Position numbers and translations under genes: made by a program
Source: Klebsiella michiganensis
GTDB taxonomy: Bacteria; Pseudomonadota; Gammaproteobacteria; Enterobacterales; Enterobacteriaceae
Assembly (NCBI RefSeq): GCF_002925905.1
Contig: NZ_PRDB01000009.1
Coordinates: 1-64,000, forward strand
Length of the DNA: 64,000 nucleotides
Reading direction: 5' to 3'
The notes under the pieces: generated by a model
What the model was told of the DNA's origin: nothing
What the model saw: only the letters and a program-made list of their open reading frames with translations
Database searches by the model: none
Part shown: one piece after another, positions 53,004 through 63,302 of the stretch
Position numbering within the stretch: position 1 is the first letter of the stretch
How the letters are laid out: each line of letters begins with the position of its first letter

Positions 53004-53963
53004 TTAAATCACCAGCCACAGCAGGGCAAGCACCACGATAGCTGCCAGCGCGATAACCCACGGTTTTTTCAATACCAGCCACGGTGAGGCGGGAGGCGCC
53101 TGAACCGGCGGGATCGCCAGCGTCTCCTGGGCTCTGGCGACCCTGAGCACGAAAATTTTGTTGAGCAGCGTCAGCAACTGCGCCGCGCTGAGCGGCGTTT
53201 GCGCCGTCGCGTGCCAGTGGGTTTGGGCAAAATCCATCACTCTTTGCCATTCCGCGGCTTCAAGCGGCTGTTTTAATGCGGCCTGCAGCGAGGTTAGCGT
53301 CGGTGCAGCCTGCGAACTGAGCGTTTGCCGGGCATGTAGCCAGTACGAGAGGGGAGTGAAGTGGGTCGCCGGGATCAGCTCTCCGCTCTTGACGCCGCTT
53401 AGCTCCAGCATGGATTGCCAGATAAGCTTGCTGGACTCGCCGGTGGCCGCCGCGAGTTTGGTCACCTGCTGATTGAGCGTGTTGTGCTCCGCGGGCAGCA
53501 GCGGACGATGCGTTGGCGGGCGCTGCTGCGGCTGAGGAATCGAGAGCTGGCCGCTTTGCAGGAGCTGCAGAACATTCTCCAGCTGCGGCTGGGACAAGGC
53601 ATGCAGGGCGGTTTGACCGTCATGCTGACGAATATAATCGCTGACCGCCTGGCGATTGTTGCCCTGATTCAGCAGCTCGCTCAGCTGCGCCAGGATTTGC
53701 CGACGGTGATGATTTTGCTGGGCGAGGATTAGGCGCTGGTTCAGGCTGTTCTCGGCGGCGGCAAAATGGCTTGCCAGCAGCGGCGCGTCGTTTTTCAGGC
53801 TCAGATCGTGTTTTACGCAGGCCCACACTTCCGCATTTTGCTGGGATGTTAAAGCCACCAGGCGCGTAATGAGCCGCTCAAGCGCGGTACGCTGCTGAGT
53901 GGTGAGCGGAGGTTCGCCTGAGCCCGGAGGGCGATCGGACATACCTGAAACGGGTTGCGTCAT
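53004..53963 (-). CDS. flk: Flagellar-assembly regulator Flk
   Basis: Flk is an inner-membrane protein that blocks premature export of the anti-sigma factor FlgM in Salmonella until rings of the flagellum form. The 319 residues (E. coli 331) are mostly helical and rich in Gln, Leu and Ala, with a Pro-rich spot near 140. A single C-terminal membrane helix (PWVIALAAIVVLALLWLVI) forms a tail anchor. It is divergent from pdxB. No other flagellar genes are in this window, as in E. coli. Confidence 0.88.
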   Translation of the reverse strand: MTQPVSGMSDRPPGSGEPPLTTQQRTALERLITRLVALTSQQNAEVWACVKHDLSLKNDAPLLASHFAAAENSLNQRLILAQQNHHRRQILAQLSELLNQGNNRQAVSDYIRQHDGQTALHALSQPQLENVLQLLQSGQLSIPQPQQRPPTHRPLLPAEHNTLNQQVTKLAAATGESSKLIWQSMLELSGVKSGELIPATHFTPLSYWLHARQTLSSQAAPTLTSLQAALKQPLEAAEWQRVMDFAQTHWHATAQTPLSAAQLLTLLNKIFVLRVARAQETLAIPPVQAPPASPWLVLKKPWVIALAAIVVLALLWLVI

Positions 53964-54086
53964 GATTAATCCTTTGCGTATTGCTGTACTAAATTACTGT
54001 ACTAAGGGCCGGGTGGTGATGTTCCTGGCGGGCAGATTATGGCACACTTCCCCGGTTTACTCTCGCTCTCAGACAGGTACTGAACC

Positions 54087-55223
54087 GTGAAAATCCTCGT
54101 TGATGAAAATATGCCCTATGCGCGCGAGCTTTTTAGCCGCCTGGGGGAAGTGAAGGCCGTTGCAGGTCGCCCTGTCCCGGTTGAAGCGCTGAATGACGCC
54201 GATGCGCTGATGGTGCGATCCGTCACCAAAGTTAACGAAGCGCTACTTTCTGGCAAAGCGATCAAATTTGTTGGCACCGCGACGGCGGGTACCGATCATG
54301 TCGATCAGGCGTGGCTACAGCAGGCGGGAATCGGTTTTTCCGCGGCGCCGGGCTGCAACGCTATCGCGGTGGTGGAATATGTGTTTTCCGCGCTGCTCAT
54401 GCTGGCCGAGCGTGACGGTTTTGCGCTGGCCGACCGTACCGTCGGGATCGTGGGCGTCGGCAACGTGGGCGGGCGTCTGCAAAAACGCCTTGAGGCGCTG
54501 GGAATCAAAACGCTGCTCTGCGATCCGCCGCGCTCCGATCGCGGCGACGAGGGGGATTTCCGCTCCCTTGACGAGCTGGTGCAGGACGCGGACATTTTGA
54601 CGTTCCATACCCCGCTCTATAAGGAAGGGCAGTACAAAACGCTGCACCTGGCGGATGAGGCGCTGATTCGCCGCCTGAAGCCGGGGACGATTTTAATCAA
54701 CGCCTGCCGTGGTCCGGTGGTGGATAACGCCGCGCTGCTGCAGCGGCTGCAGGCCGGGCAGGCATTAAGCGTGGTGCTGGATGTCTGGGAGCCGGAGCCG
54801 GATCTGAATACCGAATTGCTCAAGCGGGTGGATATTGGTACGCCGCATATTGCCGGCTATACCCTTGAAGGCAAAGCGCGCGGTACGACGCAGGTTTTTG
54901 AGGCCTACAGCGCGTTTATTGGTCATCCACAGCAGGTGGCGCTGGACACGTTGCTACCGGCGCCGGAGTTTGGCCGCATTACGCTGCACGGGCCGCTCGA
55001 TCAGGCAACGCTAAAACGGCTGGCGCATTTGGTGTATGATGTGCGCCGCGATGATGCGCCGCTGCGAAAAGTCGCGGGCGCTGCGGGCGAGTTCGACAAA
55101 CTGCGCAAAAATTATCAGGAACGCCGTGAATGGTCTTCGCTGTACGTACAGTGCAGCGATGCGCAGGCGGCGACGCTGTTGCGCCAGCTGGGCTTTAACG
55201 CCGTTCATCATCCTGTTCGTTAA
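54087..55223 (+). CDS. pdxB: Erythronate-4-phosphate dehydrogenase
   Basis: PdxB oxidises 4-phosphoerythronate with a nicotinamide cofactor in pyridoxal phosphate synthesis. The 378 residues match E. coli. The cofactor fold has [13 protein letters not shown] near residue 118. The catalytic set is Arg in [10 protein letters not shown], Glu in DVWEPEPD and His in [11 protein letters not shown]. The PdxB-specific dimerisation domain is the last 90 residues. It heads the pdxB-usg-truA-dedA cluster. Confidence 0.96.
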   Translation: MKILVDENMPYARELFSRLGEVKAVAGRPVPVEALNDADALMVRSVTKVNEALLSGKAIKFVGTATAGTDHVDQAWLQQAGIGFSAAPGCNAIAVVEYVFSALLMLAERDGFALADRTVGIVGVGNVGGRLQKRLEALGIKTLLCDPPRSDRGDEGDFRSLDELVQDADILTFHTPLYKEGQYKTLHLADEALIRRLKPGTILINACRGPVVDNAALLQRLQAGQALSVVLDVWEPEPDLNTELLKRVDIGTPHIAGYTLEGKARGTTQVFEAYSAFIGHPQQVALDTLLPAPEFGRITLHGPLDQATLKRLAHLVYDVRRDDAPLRKVAGAAGEFDKLRKNYQERREWSSLYVQCSDAQAATLLRQLGFNAVHHPVR

Positions 55224-55238
55224 TATCATCTTAATGCT

Positions 55239-55270
55239 CCTGCTGGATAATCCGGCAGGGCCGCTTTTTT
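55239..55270 (+). terminator. Hairpin with T-run between pdxB and usg
   Basis: A 9-bp stem from CCTGC to GCAGG (one G-T pair) with a TAA loop precedes a GC spacer and TTTTTT. It may terminate or attenuate transcription into usg. Confidence 0.55.
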
Positions 55271-55285
55271 CTGGAGTACACCACC

Positions 55286-56299
55286 ATGTCTGAAGGCTGG
55301 AATATTGCCGTACTGGGCGCAACGGGCGCCGTAGGCGAAGCCCTGTTCGAAACGCTTGCCGATCGTCAGTTCCCGGTGGGGGATATTTATGCGCTGGCGC
55401 GTAGCGATAGCGCCGGTGAACATCTGCGTTTTTCGGGCAAGTCGGTTATCGTTCAGGATGCGGCGGAATTTGACTGGACCCAGGCCCAGCTGGCCTTTTT
55501 TGCCGCCGGTGTAGAGGCCTCCGCCGCGTATATCGAAGACGCCACTAACGCGGGCTGCCTGGTGATTGATTTAAGCGGTCTGTTTGCGCTGGAGCCGGAC
55601 GTGCCGCTGGTGGTGCCGGATGTTAACCCGTTCGTACTGGCGGATTACCGCAATCGCAACGTTATCTCGGTCGCGAATAGCCTGACCAGCCAGCTGCTGT
55701 CGGCGTTGAAACCGTTGATCGATCGGGGCGGCCTGGCGCGTATCAGCGTGACCAGCCTGCTTTCCGCTTCCGCTCACGGTAAAAAAGCGGTCGATGCCCT
55801 CGCGGGGCAGAGCGCCAAATTGCTTAACGGTATTCCGATCGACGAAGATGATTTCTTCGGTCGTCAGCTGGCGTTCAATATGCTGCCGCTGCTGCCCGAT
55901 CGTGAAGGAAGCGTGCGTGAAGAGCGCCGTATCGTCGATGAGGTCCGCAAAATCCTGCAGGATGATGGCCTGATGATCTCCGCAAACGTCGTTCAGTCGC
56001 CGGTGTTTTACGGCCATGCGCAGATGGTGAGTTTTGAAGCGCAGCGTCCGCTGGCCGCCGAAGAGGCGCGCGATGCCTTTAGCCTTGGCGAAGATATCGA
56101 ACTGTCCGAAGAGGGCGAGTTCCCGACGCAGGTCGGCGATGCTTCCGGTAACGCCCGCCTCTCCGTCGGCTGCGTGCATAACGACTACGGTATGCCTGAG
56201 CAGGTGCAGTTCTGGTCCGTCGCCGATAACGTCCGTTTTGGCGGCGCGCTGATGGCGGTAAAAATCGCTGAGAAGCTGGTTCAGGAGTATTTGTACTGA
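55286..56299 (+). CDS. usg: Aspartate-semialdehyde dehydrogenase-like protein Usg
   Basis: A 337-residue homologue of Asd whose role is unknown, same length as E. coli Usg. The nucleotide-binding loop [17 protein letters not shown] is near residue 6. In true Asd a catalytic Cys lies in a NCT-type context near residue 130; the corresponding region here reads [13 protein letters not shown] with no Cys, so the classic reaction is unlikely. Its stop overlaps the truA start by one base. Confidence 0.92.
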   Translation: MSEGWNIAVLGATGAVGEALFETLADRQFPVGDIYALARSDSAGEHLRFSGKSVIVQDAAEFDWTQAQLAFFAAGVEASAAYIEDATNAGCLVIDLSGLFALEPDVPLVVPDVNPFVLADYRNRNVISVANSLTSQLLSALKPLIDRGGLARISVTSLLSASAHGKKAVDALAGQSAKLLNGIPIDEDDFFGRQLAFNMLPLLPDREGSVREERRIVDEVRKILQDDGLMISANVVQSPVFYGHAQMVSFEAQRPLAAEEARDAFSLGEDIELSEEGEFPTQVGDASGNARLSVGCVHNDYGMPEQVQFWSVADNVRFGGALMAVKIAEKLVQEYLY

Positions 56300-57111
56300 T
56301 GTCTGAGATGGAGCAGCCGCCGGTCTACAAAATCGCGCTGGGCATCGAATATGATGGCAGCAAGTACTACGGCTGGCAGCGGCAGAACGAAGTCCGCAGC
56401 GTACAGGAGAAGCTGGAAAAGGCGCTCTCGCAGGTAGCGAACGAGCCTGTTAACGTTTTTTGCGCGGGCCGTACGGATGCCGGCGTTCACGGTACCGGTC
56501 AGGTCGTGCATTTTGAAACCCGCGCGCAGCGTCAGGATGCCGCATGGACGCTGGGCGTAAATGCGAATTTGCCCGGCGACATTGCGGTGCGCTGGGTAAA
56601 GCCGGTTCCACCGGATTTTCATGCCCGCTTCAGCGCCACGGCGCGTCGCTATCGTTATGTTATCTATAATCATCGTCTGCGGCCGGCGGTATTGAGCCGC
56701 GGCGTAACCCATTATTACCTCCCGCTGGATGCAGAGCGGATGCAGCGCGCCGCTCAGTGTCTGCTGGGAGAGAATGATTTCACCTCGTTTCGTGCGGTAC
56801 AGTGCCAGTCGCGCACGCCGTGGCGCAACGTGATGCATATTAACGTCACCCGTTATGGTGCATATGTGGTGGTGGACATCAAAGCGAATGCCTTTGTACA
56901 TCATATGGTAAGGAACATTGTCGGCAGTCTGATGGAAGTAGGTGCCGGTAACCAGCCAGAGAGCTGGATTGCAGAACTTCTGGCGGCAAAAGACAGGACG
57001 CTTGCCGCCGCAACGGCAAAGGCGGAAGGATTGTATCTGGTGTCGGTGGACTACCCGGCCCACTACGACCTCCCGGTCATGCCGATGGGCCCGCTGTTTC
57101 TGGCGGACTAA
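56299..57111 (+). CDS. truA: tRNA pseudouridine(38-40) synthase
   Basis: TruA converts uridines 38-40 in the anticodon arm of many tRNAs to pseudouridine. The 270 residues match E. coli. The catalytic Asp is in [19 protein letters not shown] near residue 60; [17 protein letters not shown] is a second family motif. It overlaps usg by one base and is followed by dedA 27 bases on. Confidence 0.96.
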   Translation: MSEMEQPPVYKIALGIEYDGSKYYGWQRQNEVRSVQEKLEKALSQVANEPVNVFCAGRTDAGVHGTGQVVHFETRAQRQDAAWTLGVNANLPGDIAVRWVKPVPPDFHARFSATARRYRYVIYNHRLRPAVLSRGVTHYYLPLDAERMQRAAQCLLGENDFTSFRAVQCQSRTPWRNVMHINVTRYGAYVVVDIKANAFVHHMVRNIVGSLMEVGAGNQPESWIAELLAAKDRTLAAATAKAEGLYLVSVDYPAHYDLPVMPMGPLFLAD

Positions 57112-57138
57112 CCGGGTTATTAAGGGCTAACGCAAACT

Positions 57139-57798
57139 ATGGACCTGATTCACTTTTTAATTGATTTTATCCTGCATATTGATGTGCATCTGGCTGAGCT
57201 GGTCGCGGAGTACGGCATTTGGGTATACGCGATTTTATTCTTGATTCTGTTCTGCGAAACTGGCCTGGTGGTCACGCCGTTCCTGCCGGGGGATTCGCTG
57301 CTGTTTGTGGCAGGTGCGCTCTCCGCGCTGCCGACCAACGATCTCAACGTGCATTTAATGGTGCTGCTGATGGTCATTGCCGCGATTGTTGGCGATGCCT
57401 TGAACTACACAATTGGCCGGCTGTTTGGCGAAAAGCTCTTCAGTAATCCCAATTCGAAAATTTTCCGCCGCAGCTACCTGGATAAGACCCATAGCTTCTA
57501 CGAACGCCACGGCGGTAAGACCATCATCCTGGCCCGTTTCGTGCCGATCGTCAGAACGTTTGCGCCGTTTGTGGCGGGAATGGGGCATATGTCCTATCGT
57601 CATTTTGCGATGTATAACGTTGTTGGCGCGCTGCTGTGGGTACTGTTATTTACCTACGCGGGTTATCTGTTCGGCGATTTGCCGATCGTCCAGGAAAACC
57701 TTAAGCTGCTGATCGTGGCGATTATCGTCCTGTCCGTATTGCCGGGCGTGATTGAAGTCATCCGCCACAAGCGGGCGGCGGCGAAACAGGCGAAATAA
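57139..57798 (+). CDS. dedA: DedA-family membrane protein
   Basis: A 219-residue inner-membrane protein with about five hydrophobic segments, same length as E. coli DedA. The family features are [22 protein letters not shown] near residue 38, [13 protein letters not shown] and the motif [20 protein letters not shown] near 133. DedA proteins are linked to lipid carrier recycling and envelope potential; the function of this copy is not certain. Confidence 0.93.
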   Translation: MDLIHFLIDFILHIDVHLAELVAEYGIWVYAILFLILFCETGLVVTPFLPGDSLLFVAGALSALPTNDLNVHLMVLLMVIAAIVGDALNYTIGRLFGEKLFSNPNSKIFRRSYLDKTHSFYERHGGKTIILARFVPIVRTFAPFVAGMGHMSYRHFAMYNVVGALLWVLLFTYAGYLFGDLPIVQENLKLLIVAIIVLSVLPGVIEVIRHKRAAAKQAK

Positions 57799-57810
57799 CG
57801 CGGCGACGAT

Positions 57811-57837
57811 CTTCGGGCGGTATGCCGCCGCCCGAAG
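57811..57837 (+). terminator. Strong hairpin after dedA
   Basis: A perfect 10-bp stem CTTCGGGCGG/CCGCCCGAAG follows the dedA stop. No T-run is seen, so it may act with Rho or as a stabiliser. Confidence 0.45.
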
Positions 57838-57992
57838 AGTGAAGTGTGAGCGGTTCGACCACTTTTTTATCCCATGTTACGGGATGTTATGATTTAATGT
57901 GCAACATTCATGGTCTGTGAGGGGCAAAAATGGCATTATGCGCCCCTTGCGACAAAACTGGCATCGACCAGGTTCAGGTAGAAAGGTTATCA

Positions 57993-58907
57993 ATGAGCTG
58001 GATTGAACGAATTAAAAGCAATATAACCCCCACCCGTAAGGCAAGTATCCCTGAAGGTGTATGGACCAAGTGCGACAGCTGCGGTCAGGTATTGTACCGC
58101 GCAGAGCTGGAGCGCAACCTGGAGGTTTGCCCTAAGTGCGATCACCACATGCGTATGTCGGCGCGCAACCGCCTGCATAGCCTGCTGGACGAAGGTTCCC
58201 TCGTGGAGCTGGGAAGCGAGCTCGAGCCGAAAGATGTGCTGAAGTTCCGCGATTCGAAAAAGTATAAAGACCGTCTGGCGTCCGCCCAGAAAGAGACCGG
58301 CGAAAAAGACGCGCTGGTGGTCATGAAAGGCACCCTGCATGATATGCCGGTTGTTGCCGCCGCTTTCGAATTCTCCTTTATGGGTGGGTCGATGGGCTCC
58401 GTGGTCGGCGCGCGCTTTGTTCGCGCGGTTGAGCAGGCTCTGGAAGACAACTGCCCGCTGATTTGCTTCTCCGCATCCGGCGGCGCCCGTATGCAGGAAG
58501 CGCTGATGTCGCTGATGCAGATGGCGAAAACCTCCGCTGCGCTGGCGAAAATGCAGGAGCGCGGCTTGCCGTATATCTCCGTGCTGACCGACCCAACCAT
58601 GGGCGGCGTGTCTGCGAGCTTTGCGATGCTGGGCGATCTCAACATCGCTGAGCCAAAAGCGCTGATCGGCTTTGCCGGCCCCCGCGTTATCGAGCAGACC
58701 GTTCGCGAGAAGCTGCCGCCGGGATTCCAGCGCAGCGAGTTCCTGATTGAGAAAGGGGCGATCGACATGATCGTACGCCGCCCGGAAATGCGTCTGAAGC
58801 TGGCCAGCATTCTGGCGAAGCTGATGAACCTTCCGGCGCCAAATCCGGAACCTGCTCACGAAGGTGAGGTGGTGCCACCGGTGCCGGATCAGGAACCAGA
58901 GGCCTGA
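57993..58907 (+). CDS. accD: Acetyl-CoA carboxylase carboxyltransferase beta subunit
   Basis: AccD pairs with AccA to transfer carboxyl from biotin to acetyl-CoA, making malonyl-CoA for fatty acid synthesis. The 304 residues equal E. coli. The four-cysteine zinc ribbon is CDSC...CPKC at residues 27-49. The oxyanion-forming stretches [16 protein letters not shown] and [16 protein letters not shown] are intact. I chose the ATG for [10 protein letters not shown], preceded by AAAGG; a frame extending 21 codons upstream is not supported. Confidence 0.96.
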   Translation: MSWIERIKSNITPTRKASIPEGVWTKCDSCGQVLYRAELERNLEVCPKCDHHMRMSARNRLHSLLDEGSLVELGSELEPKDVLKFRDSKKYKDRLASAQKETGEKDALVVMKGTLHDMPVVAAAFEFSFMGGSMGSVVGARFVRAVEQALEDNCPLICFSASGGARMQEALMSLMQMAKTSAALAKMQERGLPYISVLTDPTMGGVSASFAMLGDLNIAEPKALIGFAGPRVIEQTVREKLPPGFQRSEFLIEKGAIDMIVRRPEMRLKLASILAKLMNLPAPNPEPAHEGEVVPPVPDQEPEA

Positions 58908-58916
58908 TAATGCAGA

Positions 58917-58948
58917 GGGCAGGCCTGACGGCGCTGCCCTTTTTTTTA
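58917..58948 (+). terminator. Terminator after accD
   Basis: The stem GGGCAG/CTGCCC, extended by imperfect pairing, is followed by eight T residues. Confidence 0.8.
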
Positions 58949-58979
58949 CGCGTAGTTATCCTAACTCTTGCCGGACATC

Positions 58980-60248
58980 ATGGAAAAACAACCTATTCCT
59001 CAGGCCACGTCGCCCCTGGCTACGTGGCTTTCTTATCTGGAACATCTGCACAGCAAAACTATCGATCTCGGGCTGGCGCGCGTCAGCGAGGTCGCGCAGC
59101 GGATGGCGGTAATGAAACCTGCGCCGTTTGTCTTTACGGTGGCGGGGACCAACGGCAAAGGCACCACCTGCCGTACCCTGGAGTCGGTGCTGATGGCGGC
59201 GGGCTATAAGGTTGGCGTTTACAGTTCGCCGCATCTGGTGCGCTACACAGAGCGGGTGCGGGTGCAGGGCGAAGAGCTGGCGGAGCTCGCGCATACGACC
59301 TCTTTTGCCGAAATTGAAGCCGCGCGCGGCGAGATTTCCCTGAGCTATTTTGAGTTTGGCACCCTCTCCGCGCTGTGGCTGTTTCAGCAGGCGCGGCTGG
59401 ATGTGGTGATTCTTGAGGTGGGCCTGGGCGGCCGCCTGGATGCGACCAATATCGTCGATGCTGACGTGGCGGTGGTGACCAGTATTGCTCTCGACCATAC
59501 CGACTGGCTGGGGCCCGATCGCGAAAGCATCGGTCGCGAAAAGGCGGGGATTTTCCGCCCTGGTAAACCGGCTGTCGTCGGCGAACCCGATATGCCGTTG
59601 ACCATCGCTGAGGTGGCGAGCGAAAAAGGGGCGCGGCTCCTGCGCCGTGACGTTGACTGGCAGTATGACGCCAGTGAACAAGGCTGGTCCTTCCGCGATC
59701 GTCAGGGGGCGTTAAGCGATCTGCCGCTGCCGCAGGTCCCGCTGCCGAATGCGGCTACGGCGATTGCGGCCTTGCGCGCCAGCGGGCTTAAGGTAAACGA
59801 GCAGGCGATGCGCGATGGCGTTCAAAACGCGATGCTGCCGGGGCGTTTCCAGATAATCAGCGATGCTCCCCGGACGATCCTGGATGTTGCCCATAATCCG
59901 CATGCGGCGGCCTATCTCGCCGGGCGTCTCAAAACCTTATCGAAAACGGGGCGCGTGCTGGCGGTTATTGGTATGCTGCATGACAAGGATATCGCGGGAA
60001 CGCTGGCAAATTTACAGGCCGAAGTTGACGACTGGTACTGCGCGCCGCTGGAAGGTCCGCGCGGAGCCACGGCGGAGCAGCTGCTGGAACATTTGCGCGC
60101 AGGTAAAGTCTATACTAGCGTCGCTGAGGCGTGGCATGCCGCGATGGCGGACGCCGGGCCTGAAGATACGGTGCTGGTGTGTGGTTCATTCCATACGGTG
60201 GCGCATGTAATGGAAGAAATAGACGCGGGGAGAATCGGTGGCGAGTAA
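58980..60248 (+). CDS. folC: Dihydrofolate synthase / folylpolyglutamate synthase
   Basis: FolC adds glutamate to dihydropteroate and extends the polyglutamate tail of folates. The 422 residues equal E. coli. The P-loop is TVAGTNGKGTTCRT near residue 50, followed by YSSPHLVRYTERV and the HNPHAA motif (VAHNPHAAAYL) near 305. The Shine-Dalgarno is poor, so the start (MEKQPIPQ) is somewhat unsure. Its 3' end overlaps the start of dedD by eleven bases. Confidence 0.95.
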   Translation: MEKQPIPQATSPLATWLSYLEHLHSKTIDLGLARVSEVAQRMAVMKPAPFVFTVAGTNGKGTTCRTLESVLMAAGYKVGVYSSPHLVRYTERVRVQGEELAELAHTTSFAEIEAARGEISLSYFEFGTLSALWLFQQARLDVVILEVGLGGRLDATNIVDADVAVVTSIALDHTDWLGPDRESIGREKAGIFRPGKPAVVGEPDMPLTIAEVASEKGARLLRRDVDWQYDASEQGWSFRDRQGALSDLPLPQVPLPNAATAIAALRASGLKVNEQAMRDGVQNAMLPGRFQIISDAPRTILDVAHNPHAAAYLAGRLKTLSKTGRVLAVIGMLHDKDIAGTLANLQAEVDDWYCAPLEGPRGATAEQLLEHLRAGKVYTSVAEAWHAAMADAGPEDTVLVCGSFHTVAHVMEEIDAGRIGGE

Positions 60249-60927
60249 GTTTCAGAACCGTTTAGTCGGGACGATTGTGCTGGTGGCGCTGGGGGTGATT
60301 ATCCTGCCAGGGCTGCTGGATGGTCAGAAAAAACATTATCAGGATGAGTTTGCCGCCATTCCGCTGGTGCCAAAACCGGGGGATCGCGATGAGCCGGATA
60401 TGCTGCCAGCGGCGACCCAGGCGCTGCCTTCGCAGCCTCCTGAAGGGGCGGCGGAAGAGGTGAGGGCCGGCGATGCCGCTGCGCCATCGCTGGATCCGTC
60501 GCGGATACCGGTGAATAACAACAGTTTTGATGTGGTGCAGGAGCCGGTGGTCGCACCGAAACCACAGCCGAAACCTCAGCCGAAGCCGGTAGAGAAGCCG
60601 CAACCGCAACCACAGCAGCAGCAGGTTACGGCGCAGACGCCGCCCCCTAAACCGCAGCAGCAGGCTGAAATTCCGGCGCCAACCGGTAAAGCCTATGTGG
60701 TGCAGCTTGGGGCGCTGAAGAACGCCGATAAGGTTAACGAGATTGTCGGTAAGCTGCGCGCTTCCGGCTTTAAAGTTTACACGTCGCCTTCGACGCCGGT
60801 GCAGGGTAAAATTACCCGTATTCTCGTGGGGCCGGATACCTCGAAGGATAAGCTGAAAGGTCAGCTTGGTGAGCTGAAGCAGCTTTCGGGACTTAGCGGC
60901 GTGGTCATGGGCTACAGCCCGAACTAA
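60238..60927 (+). CDS. dedD: Cell division SPOR protein DedD
   Basis: DedD is an inner-membrane protein that helps septum formation and binds denuded peptidoglycan at the division site. The 229 residues (E. coli 220) start with a membrane helix (RLVGTIVLVALGVIILPGLL) at about 8-27, then a Pro/Gln-rich linker with PKPQPKPQ-type repeats, then a SPOR domain from about residue 150 (AYVVQLGALKNADKVNEIV). It starts with GTG inside folC; GGGGAGAAT in front supports this. Confidence 0.94.
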   Translation: MASKFQNRLVGTIVLVALGVIILPGLLDGQKKHYQDEFAAIPLVPKPGDRDEPDMLPAATQALPSQPPEGAAEEVRAGDAAAPSLDPSRIPVNNNSFDVVQEPVVAPKPQPKPQPKPVEKPQPQPQQQQVTAQTPPPKPQQQAEIPAPTGKAYVVQLGALKNADKVNEIVGKLRASGFKVYTSPSTPVQGKITRILVGPDTSKDKLKGQLGELKQLSGLSGVVMGYSPN

Positions 60928-60963
60928 CTCTCTCTTTTTTAAAGGAGTAGAGTGCTGAAACCC

Positions 60964-60996
60964 CTGTCTGACGCGCCCTGAAGAGGCGAAAGACAG
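60964..60996 (+). other. Hairpin in the dedD-cvpA gap
   Basis: CTGTCT...AGACAG with an inner GCGCC/GGCG pairing forms an extended stem-loop between dedD and the following terminator. It may be part of the 3' end of the dedD message. No RNA family is recognised. Confidence 0.3.
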
Positions 60997-60998
60997 TA

Positions 60999-61030
60999 TG
61001 GCGTTGAATGTTTTTTCAGCGCCATTTTTA
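60999..61030 (+). terminator. Terminator after dedD
   Basis: The imperfect stem TGGCGTTGAA/TTCAGCGCCA is followed by TTTTTATTT. Confidence 0.7.
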
Positions 61031-61054
61031 TTTCTGTAGGGCACGGAAATCCCT

Positions 61055-61070
61055 ACGCAAACGTTTTCTT
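61055..61070 (+). promoter_or_regulatory. PurR operator of cvpA-purF
   Basis: ACGCAAACGTTTTCTT fits the PurR consensus ACGCAAACGTTTTCNT without mismatch. Repression by PurR with hypoxanthine or guanine is established for this operon. It lies 57 bases before cvpA. Confidence 0.9.
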
Positions 61071-61126
61071 TTTCTGTTAGAATGCGCCCCGAACCGGACG
61101 ACAGGGCGTAAAATCGTGGGACGTAT

Positions 61127-61615
61127 ATGGTCTGGATTGATTACGCCATAATTGCGGTGATTGGTTTTTCCTCACTGGTTAGCCTGATCCGCGGCTTTGT
61201 TCGTGAAGCTTTATCGCTGGTAACCTGGGGATGCGCTTTCTTTGTTGCCAGTCATTACTACACTTACCTGGCTGTCTGGTTCACGGGCTTTGAAGACGAA
61301 CTGGTCCGAAATGGGATTGCTATCGCGATACTGTTTATCGCAACGCTTATCGTCGGCGCTATCGTTAACTTTGTGATAGGTCAGCTGGTGGAAAAAACCG
61401 GCCTGTCGGGAACCGACAGGGTGTTAGGGATCTGCTTTGGCGCCCTGCGCGGGGTGCTAATCGTCTCGGCGATTCTGTTCTTTCTCGATAGCTTTACCGG
61501 TATGGCGAAAAGCGAAGACTGGCAAAAGTCTGAGCTTATCCCGCAGTTCAGTTTCGTTATCAGATGGTTCTTTGACTATCTGCAGAGCTCGTCAAGTTTC
61601 TTGCCCAAAGCATAA
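61127..61615 (+). CDS. cvpA: Colicin V production protein CvpA
   Basis: A 162-residue inner-membrane protein with four hydrophobic segments, same length as E. coli CvpA. The start MVWIDYAIIAVIGFSSLVSL and the GFVREALSLVTWGCAFFVA region are family marks. It is needed for colicin V production and for bile salt resistance in some enterics; the biochemical role is unknown. It leads the PurR-controlled operon with purF 33 bases downstream. Confidence 0.94.
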   Translation: MVWIDYAIIAVIGFSSLVSLIRGFVREALSLVTWGCAFFVASHYYTYLAVWFTGFEDELVRNGIAIAILFIATLIVGAIVNFVIGQLVEKTGLSGTDRVLGICFGALRGVLIVSAILFFLDSFTGMAKSEDWQKSELIPQFSFVIRWFFDYLQSSSSFLPKA

Positions 61616-61648
61616 GCGTTGGGATGTAGCTTAACGAGGAAAAGACGT

Positions 61649-63166
61649 ATGTGCGGTATTGTCGGTATCGCCGGTGTTATGCCGGTAAACCAGTCGATTT
61701 ATGACGCGTTAACGGTGCTTCAGCATCGTGGCCAGGATGCCGCAGGCATCATCACCATTGATGCGAACAACTGTTTCCGTTTGCGTAAGGCGAACGGTCT
61801 GGTGAGCGACGTTTTTGAAGCTCGCCATATGCAGCGTATGCAGGGCAATATGGGTATTGGTCACGTTCGTTACCCGACGGCTGGCAGCTCCAGCGCCTCC
61901 GAGGCACAGCCTTTCTACGTCAACTCGCCGTACGGCATTACGTTGGCGCACAACGGTAACCTGACTAACGCTCACGAGCTGCGTAAAAAGCTGTTTGAAG
62001 AAAAACGCCGCCACATCAACACCACCTCTGATTCCGAAATCCTGCTCAATATCTTCGCCAGCGAGCTGGACAACTTCCGCCACTATCCGCTGGAAGCAGA
62101 CAACATTTTTGCGGCGATCGCCGCCACCAACCGCCAGATTCGCGGCGCTTATGCCTGCGTGGCGATGATTATCGGTCACGGCATGGTCGCTTTCCGCGAC
62201 CCGAACGGCATTCGTCCGCTGGTGCTGGGCAAGCGCGATATCGGCGATGGCCGCACCGAGTATATGGTCGCTTCGGAAAGCGTGGCGCTGGATACGCTGG
62301 GCTTTGAGTTCCTGCGCGACGTGGCGCCTGGTGAAGCGGTATATATCACCGAAAAAGGCCAGCTGTTTACTCGCCAGTGTGCGGAAAACCCGGTCAGCAA
62401 CCCGTGCCTGTTCGAGTACGTCTATTTTGCGCGTCCAGACTCCTTCATCGACAAAATTTCCGTTTACAGCGCCCGCGTCAATATGGGCACGAAGCTGGGC
62501 GAGAAAATTGCCCGCGAGTGGGAAGATCTGGATATCGATGTGGTCATTCCCATTCCGGAAACCTCCTGCGATATCGCGCTGGAAATTGCCCGCATCCTCG
62601 ATAAGCCGTATCGCCAGGGGTTTGTTAAAAACCGCTACGTTGGCCGTACCTTTATCATGCCGGGCCAGCAGCTGCGCCGTAAGTCCGTGCGCCGTAAGCT
62701 TAACGCCAACCGCGCCGAGTTCCGGGATAAGAACGTGCTGCTGGTGGATGACTCCATCGTGCGCGGCACCACCTCTGAGCAGATTATCGAGATGGCGCGC
62801 GAAGCCGGGGCGAAGAAAGTGTATCTGGCCTCCGCTGCGCCGGAAATTCGCTTCCCGAACGTGTATGGCATCGATATGCCAACCGCCAATGAGCTGATAG
62901 CCCACGGGCGTGAGGTAGATGAGATCCGCCAGATCATCGGCGCCGATGGCCTGATTTTCCAGGATCTGGACGATCTGATTGACGCGGTGCGCGCGGAGAA
63001 CCCGGATATTCAGCAGTTTGAATGCTCGGTGTTCAACGGTATCTACGTCACTAAAGATGTCGATCAGCAGTATCTGGACTATCTCGACTCTCTGCGTAAC
63101 GACGACGCGAAAGCGGTTCAGCTGCAGAATGAAGTTGAAAACTTAGAGATGCACAACGAAGGGTAA
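61649..63166 (+). CDS. purF: Amidophosphoribosyltransferase
   Basis: PurF catalyses the first step of purine synthesis, making phosphoribosylamine from PRPP and glutamine. The 505 residues equal E. coli. The start MCGIVGIAG places the nucleophile Cys right after the removed Met, so the ATG is sure. A longer upstream frame would block that. The PRPP-binding loop is [17 protein letters not shown] near residue 362. It is the second gene of the cvpA-purF operon. Confidence 0.97.
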   Translation: MCGIVGIAGVMPVNQSIYDALTVLQHRGQDAAGIITIDANNCFRLRKANGLVSDVFEARHMQRMQGNMGIGHVRYPTAGSSSASEAQPFYVNSPYGITLAHNGNLTNAHELRKKLFEEKRRHINTTSDSEILLNIFASELDNFRHYPLEADNIFAAIAATNRQIRGAYACVAMIIGHGMVAFRDPNGIRPLVLGKRDIGDGRTEYMVASESVALDTLGFEFLRDVAPGEAVYITEKGQLFTRQCAENPVSNPCLFEYVYFARPDSFIDKISVYSARVNMGTKLGEKIAREWEDLDIDVVIPIPETSCDIALEIARILDKPYRQGFVKNRYVGRTFIMPGQQLRRKSVRRKLNANRAEFRDKNVLLVDDSIVRGTTSEQIIEMAREAGAKKVYLASAAPEIRFPNVYGIDMPTANELIAHGREVDEIRQIIGADGLIFQDLDDLIDAVRAENPDIQQFECSVFNGIYVTKDVDQQYLDYLDSLRNDDAKAVQLQNEVENLEMHNEG

Positions 63167-63183
63167 TCCTCTGTTTTGCTGAG

Positions 63184-63214
63184 AGCCCGCGGTCTGACGG
63201 CCGCGGGCTTTTTT
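63184..63214 (+). terminator. Terminator after purF
   Basis: A perfect 9-bp stem AGCCCGCGG/CCGCGGGCT with an eight-base loop is followed by TTTTTTA. Confidence 0.9.
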
Positions 63215-63302
63215 ATTTTCTCGCGCCAAATGCGGGTCCGCGGTTGCGTCGGAGACTATAATCCGGCAAAGTCTGCGCCATTGTGTGAAAGGGGCAATCA
63301 TC

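Noticed and set aside
61709-62905. Minus-strand frame of about 398 codons opposite purF
   Set aside because: Codon-bias shadow without ribosome binding site or recognisable domains.
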